A stretch of 64,000 nucleotides of DNA. Origin: Mytilus galloprovincialis. Lineage: Eukaryota; Mollusca; Bivalvia; Mytilida; Mytilidae. Under the pieces are notes generated by a model. The model saw only the letters and a list, made by a program, of their open reading frames with translations. It made no database searches and was not told the DNA's origin. Made by a program: the position numbers and the translations under genes. This document shows, one piece after another, positions 58,677 through 64,000 of the stretch. Where the stretch lies: NCBI RefSeq assembly GCF_965363235.1, contig NC_134842.1, positions 4,739,112-4,803,111 on the forward strand, read 5' to 3'. Within the stretch, counting starts at the first letter, position 1; each line of letters starts with the position of its first letter.

Positions 58677-58699
58677 CTGAAATACAGAGAAAAGTTGTC

Positions 58700-59060
58700 A
58701 TTGAACAGTCTTACTTCTATTATAGACAAATAAAAGTCTCCAATGAACAGTCCAACTTCTATAGATAAATACAAGTTTTCAATGAACAGTCTTATTTCTA
58801 TAGATAAAACAAAGTCTTCAATGAACAGTCTTCTTTCTATAGATAAATAAACAGTCTTCTTTCTATAGATAAATAAAGTTTTCAATGAACAGTCTTATTT
58901 CTATAGATAAATAAAAGTCTTCAATGAACAGTCTTATTTCTATAAATAAATAAGTCTTCAATGAACAGTCTTATTTCTATAGATAAATAAAAGTCTTCAA
59001 TGAACAGTCTTATTTCTATAGATAAATAAAAGTCTTCAATGAACAGTCCAACTTTTATAG
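58700..59060. repeat. 39-bp tandem repeat upstream of the first visible exon
   Basis: About nine imperfect copies with TTCAATGAACAGTCTTATTT and CTATAGATAAATAAAAGTC. Minus frames read SIEIRLFIEDFYL repeats. It ends about 25 bases from the acceptor of exon 58563-58676. Confidence 0.9.
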
Positions 59061-62000
59061 ATATATGTATATAAAACATATCTAATATTGGCAATTTGTA
59101 CATGTTCCCTTTGATTTAACTTGTCACCCTATATTTCAACTAATAATGAGAAATAATACTTTAAATTCATATTCTACACAAGTATATCATCTTTTACAAA
59201 TTTAGATTTTTTTCAAACCGTGCAGCATTTTTCATGTTTATTTTAAGATTTCAACTAAGATAAATCCTGTAGGTTTATTCTAAGACTTTATTCATGGAAC
59301 TTAAATCCTTTCTGTAGTAAACTAGCTGATCCTACTTAAATCAAGTCATTTCAATTTAGATTTAAAATTGTATGTCTAAAGCTTAACTGAATTTAATCGA
59401 AGAAGCTTTCGAAACAAGATTAAATCACTTTAAAAACCATTTGCATATGAAAACTACCCTTCCTCTAAACAATTATATGTTAGCAGGAAACTGAATTCCT
59501 CGGATAACTTTTAAGACTGCTACTCAATCAGAAATGCAGTATACACTTTACATAGATATCACATCACAGACTATATGGAAATAAGGACTTAAAACCTGGA
59601 TTTAATGTCTAATAGATACGCGTACATTAAGTAAAGAGGATGAATTCTAACCCAGCAGGACTGGAGTAAACAAATTAAGGATTACATATAGACATATACA
59701 TGTGGATCACTATAGTACAAAGAGATTAAAGTTCTATCTATATCTACCAACTCAATTATTTAAAATATTCCTTCAGGTATAGTGTTTGTATCAAGTGCTA
59801 ATCATATTATAATACAGTTCAGCTCTTGGGCTCCAGCTATTTGGGTCCCTTCTTTCTATATTTCAAATTCCTTACATCCTTTAAAGGTGTTTTACTATTT
59901 TGTTTAGTAGTTAGGCCAACTAAAATTAGTTAGTAGATTTTCATCCAAATTTTTGAAAAAAATGGGGCGGGTGGGGGGATTTTATTTTTTAATTTTTATA
60001 TCTTATGAAACCCTCTTGTGACGTGTTCTTCAAATATGCAAGTGTAATAATAAGCTTATATCATGTTTATACATATGTAAGGAATCGTACACAATATTTC
60101 AAATCTTAACATGAAAAAAAACTCTAATTGGTAACCACTGTTCTACATGTAATTGCTGCTTTAGAAATCTAATCAGCAAAAACATAAAAGAAGAATGCTC
60201 TCTTCAGTTGGACCACCTTCACCAAATTTAGTGTCTTTTTAAGCGACCATTTTTTTGTCTCCATAAAATGAAACAAATATGCAACTAAAGAATTACGAGT
60301 TCAGAGTAAAATGAAACTGTTTTGAAAACAAAAGGGTTGGTGCTTTTATGATTCTTATAGATGCAAATATAATTCATATGTAATACGTAAACTTAACCAA
60401 AAAGGAAAAGATGTTTAATGGCTCTATTGAGGGTATTGGGATAGAAGGCGTTTGTGCTGTTTGTCAACAAAAAAAGCCATGGGTAAATCCAAGTGTATGT
60501 TTGCCGACTTTTAAAACTCAATTATACTGTCATAAATCTAACAAGTTCGTCCTTGCGTCATTTCATTTAAATACAGTTATGGTTTTGTACGAATGTGTTC
60601 CACGATTCCTGCTCTTTGGGTATAATTCACAGTCCAAAATTCCTGCCACAAAGTCATTTTATCAATAAAAAAATGAACGGTTTTCTAAATCACAGAAATT
60701 TGTGTCATGCCGCGATTTGCCATCTTGGACACAATTACAATTACCTAATTGTAACCCGATTATTTCATGCCCTTCTTGAAATCAATCTCTATTCTCGGTA
60801 AATGATTTTGTCATCATAGAGCTGCAGAATCTTTTTTAATTACTCGAAGTAATATGAAAACCGAAATTTGAAACAGGACGTTTGGAAGGAAACAAAATTT
60901 TTGACGGTTACCGGAAACGGAGATGAACAAATCCGGGAATCGTAAATTTTTCAAAATTTTAAAAAATCAGGGCGGGCGGGGATGAAAATCTATCAATTAA
61001 TTTTAATTGGCCTTATTAAGTTTTGTCTTTGGTTTTATTTGTCTGTAACCTTTGTATTTACAGTTTGTAACTTGGTGGGTTTAAAGTACAGTACTACAGA
61101 GAACAATTGAGCCAATTAGAGTGAGTCACTTAACAGCAGATAGCTTGTGCTTGTACAATGACAGCAAATTAAATATATATGACTATAGTTATCCATGCCG
61201 TTGATGTGTTTTTAGATTTTGATTTAGACATTTAATAAAGGACTTATGATTTGAATTTTTGTATTGTTTTGGTATTTTGTTTTATATCTTTTTTGTACAT
61301 TTGTTCTAGCAAACTTGACATTTCATTTGTTCAAAAAAAAAGTCAAACTGTAGCTGTACTTACACTTGTTATTATTTTATATTTCATTATATAATACCAA
61401 TTTCATCATCTCCAATATTTCATTGATCACCAGAAATTGTCGAGTATAATTGAATTATATTGTAATACAAAATATATTTTTTATTTTATTTGAAAATATT
61501 TGAAAAAATATTTTCATAAGATTATACTGTTGAATATGCCCTTATAACTAAAAGATCATCTGAACCCCTACCCCTTTCTCTTTTGTATCATTTGCTTCTA
61601 CACTCTGTTTATGTCTTTCTTCATTTAATATAATATGTAGTTAACAATCAGGTTCTTCTTATGTTTTATATTTAAAAACTTATTTCAGAATTATCAAACC
61701 CCAATCCTAATAAAACATGTAACAGCTTTACAGAAGAAAAGCTCAATTACTCCACTTAAGTTACAATGTCATACACTTCTTGATCAAAGACAGTTTGTTT
61801 CACTAAATATCTCATATCGACTAAAAGAACACAATTTACATCTCAAACCAGATTGTTATAAATGTCGACCAAAAATGATCTATCTTTAATAAATATGTTT
61901 TCTTCAAAAGTATGAATAAATTATGGGTTTAATAATACATAAATGTATCACAAAATTAAGGCATTAAATCATTGAGAGAATTTAATGAAGGTATTGGAAG

Positions 62001-63160
62001 AGAACAGCAGCCTGGTATCAAGTTCAAATTACTGTAGTCTATTCATAACCAAGTGTTTCATATAAATATATTGTCTGAATAGGGAATAAGCTAACATGGG
62101 TAAATAACTCAACAGTTGTTGTGGAATCTGGGACTGTAATTTGAGTTATCTCCCACTAAACAAGTCAAACAGATTATAAACAGTACAAAGAATTTTATAG
62201 TTGAAGGTAATATTGTGAATTCAAAATGACTGTTTGGTTCTCTTTTATTGTGTCTTGGTCAAACAGATGACATCACATTTCCTACTAGAAGTATTTTAAC
62301 CTACCAAGGATATTTGTTAGACCAAGTTTCTATCTTTCTAAGATATTTGCAATCAATAAAATGTAAAGGTACATTATGGTCTTTCACTATTACACAGCAA
62401 ATTTTTCAATTTGTAATATTTTCATTTTCAAAACTTGTTAAATTAAACAAGATTGAGTTTAAATATAAACAAAAAAAAAAAACATCTCCTGTCACCTAAT
62501 TTATCATTCTTTTTCTTAACCTTCAAAAATTATGACTTCAAAAGATTTGACTATATCATATTAACATAATCATGATGAAAAAGTGTTCTTATAGATATAA
62601 CATTGTATACATCTAACCACATTGTCGGTCAAGTTTAACACCTAACAGTGTACAATTTATAAGATGTTGTTTTTTTACAAAGAACAATTATGATATATTA
62701 TCATGCATCTAACATGGCTTTTTTTTTTATTGTTTTTTATTTTTTGACAAATCTCTTATGAACCATGTTATGAATCAAATAGTTAACAAATGTTGACAAT
62801 CTAAAGCTATATATGTTCTTCAAAGTACAACATAGAAGGTTTAAAAGGATATATATCTAATATCCAAAGTCATGAACATTGCAATTTCAAACTGATTTGA
62901 TGAATGGGCAACTCTTTACCATTTAGTGGCAATTATTACATGCATACTCAGAATGAGAACGCATAAATGTGACAATTTAGAGTAGACAAACATGCTGAGC
63001 TTGCAAATTCACAAGGTGACAATTGATAATATGGTCCTTATTTGTAGACATATTATCCTTAATCATAATAATCTGAGAGTCCTCAAATACTGTTCAAATT
63101 AAAGAACCTTTGTGAGCACGCTCACATACCCCACGTCTTCATATTGTCACTGGAGAAACA
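59061..63160. other. 5' intron of the ZNRF3/RNF43 gene, no supported exon
   Basis: I searched by eye on the minus strand for an exon encoding the PA start or signal peptide and found none with a matching donor. 60690-60850 (GCGATTTGCCATCTTGGACA, GTAACCCGATTATTTCATGC) is less AT-rich and may be a repeat. The plus frame at 60411-60668 has no recognised domain. Confidence 0.45.
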
Positions 63161-63162
63161 AA

Positions 63163-63625
63163 ATCTCGTGAAATTCTGTTGTGTGGTTTGAAAGGAGTTG
63201 GGATGACAAACTGTTGCAGTAGTACATTAAAGTAAATAAGTTCAAAGGGGCGTAACTCCTAGAAAAAAATTGAATCACAATTTCCCATCGATATGCACAA
63301 CTACATAGTATGTCCTTATTATCTGAAAAGGTTTCGTGAAATTCTGTTGTGTGGTTTGAGAGGAGTTGCGATGACAAACTGTTGCAGTAATACATTAAAG
63401 TAAATAACTTCAAAGGGGCGTAACTCCTAGAAAAAAAATTGAATCGCAATTTCCCATCGATTTGCACAACTACATAGTATGTCCTTATTATCTGAAAAGG
63501 TTTCGTGAAATTCTATAGTGTGGTTTGAAAGAAGTTGCGATGACAAGAAACAGGACGGACTGACGGACGGACGGACAGACGGACGGGTCAAAAACATTAT
63601 ACCCTTCGCAACCCGTTGCGTGGGG
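63163..63625 (-). repeat. 168-bp tandem repeat ending in a CGGACGGACGGACAGACGG block
   Basis: Two full copies and a partial (CGTGAAATTCTGTTGTGTGG at 63167, 63335 and 63504), followed by GACGGACGGACAGACGGACG and AACCCGTTGCGTGGGGTATA. Same general type as 34060-34830. The 106-codon minus frame is repeat-driven. Confidence 0.85.
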
Positions 63626-64000
63626 TATAATTAAAGCTACTTTATTTTAAAAATATATAAATTTCAAAACCTTTTGGGATAATTAAGATAAAGCCAATAT
63701 TGTCACCAAATTTTGGCCAGTGAAAAGTTAAACACAAAAGACACTCAATTTTTTTTTTGGAAAGTTTGTGCTATATATTATATCTGAACCAGTATAGAAA
63801 TCTATTCTATCCTAGATTAAGAGACCATGCACAGTTGAATTGACAATGGTAATTGGTTCCATAACAAATGTAAACATTGAATATTGGTTTATAATTTCAG
63901 CAGTTGTATGTCACTGACCACATCTTAAGACTAACTAATACAAAAACTTTTAAATCGTTAACCTTCATCATTAATTTCATCTGACAATTTAATGGAAGTC
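63626..64000. other. Window end, no recognisable feature
   Basis: AT-rich sequence, presumed intron or 5' flank of the minus-strand gene. No exon seen. Confidence 0.4.

Noticed and set aside
60411..60801. Two overlapping plus-strand frames with a CAVCQQKKPW stretch
   Set aside because: The lone C-x2-C pair is not followed by a zinc-binding pattern, there is no splice context and the region looks like repeat or intron.

Overview
The window looks like nuclear DNA of a bivalve mollusc, most likely a mussel (Mytilus or a close relative). It is AT-rich and intron-bearing, most of the sequence is repeats or transposons, and several short dispersed repeats match families I associate with mussel genomes. 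The species call is recognition, not a search result.

Layout. 1-3650: a 30-bp minisatellite with higher-order blocks, apparently in an intron. 3715-8060: one very long exon of an nSTAND3-type P-loop NTPase with ankyrin-like C-terminal repeats, a class linked to immune sensing. 8200-15980: a 44-bp degenerate array, a TIR element, two opposed copies of an element carrying tandem AGGTCA-type motifs, and short dispersed repeats. About 15985-27660: a nested transposon. The outer element has long inverted ends and a decayed coding region reading CG-1-like domain, MULE-type transposase C-terminus, SWIM zinc finger, then a Ulp1/C48-type protease. It has been hit by a LINE fragment (7-bp TSD), a second DNA element (8-bp TSD) that itself carries a restriction-like-endonuclease retrotransposon and a truncated copy, and two MITEs. 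28085-28410 is a Penelope-like RT relic. 28411-36230 is mostly featureless, apart from a 450-bp palindrome and short repeats.

36231-58676 (minus strand) holds eight downstream exons of a ZNRF3/RNF43 homologue, a transmembrane RING E3 that removes Frizzled receptors in Wnt signalling. The first exon or exons (signal peptide, start of the PA domain) lie beyond the window. I rebuilt the exons by hand. All junctions have AG/GT borders, phases agree, and the joined frame covers PA domain, membrane helix, RING-H2 and a long disordered tail.

Most notable: three minisatellites in this gene were each built from one of its own exon-intron borders. The RING exon's 3' splice site is present 20 times (63-bp unit). 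The 5' splice site of the PA-domain C-terminal exon is present 27 times (91/93-bp unit). That of the upstream PA exon is present about 25 times (51-bp unit). For two arrays only the gene-proximal site preserves the reading frame. In the third, copies join in frame but many carry a stop. At least four further arrays lie in the same gene. 58677-64000 is intron with little recognisable content beyond short repeats.
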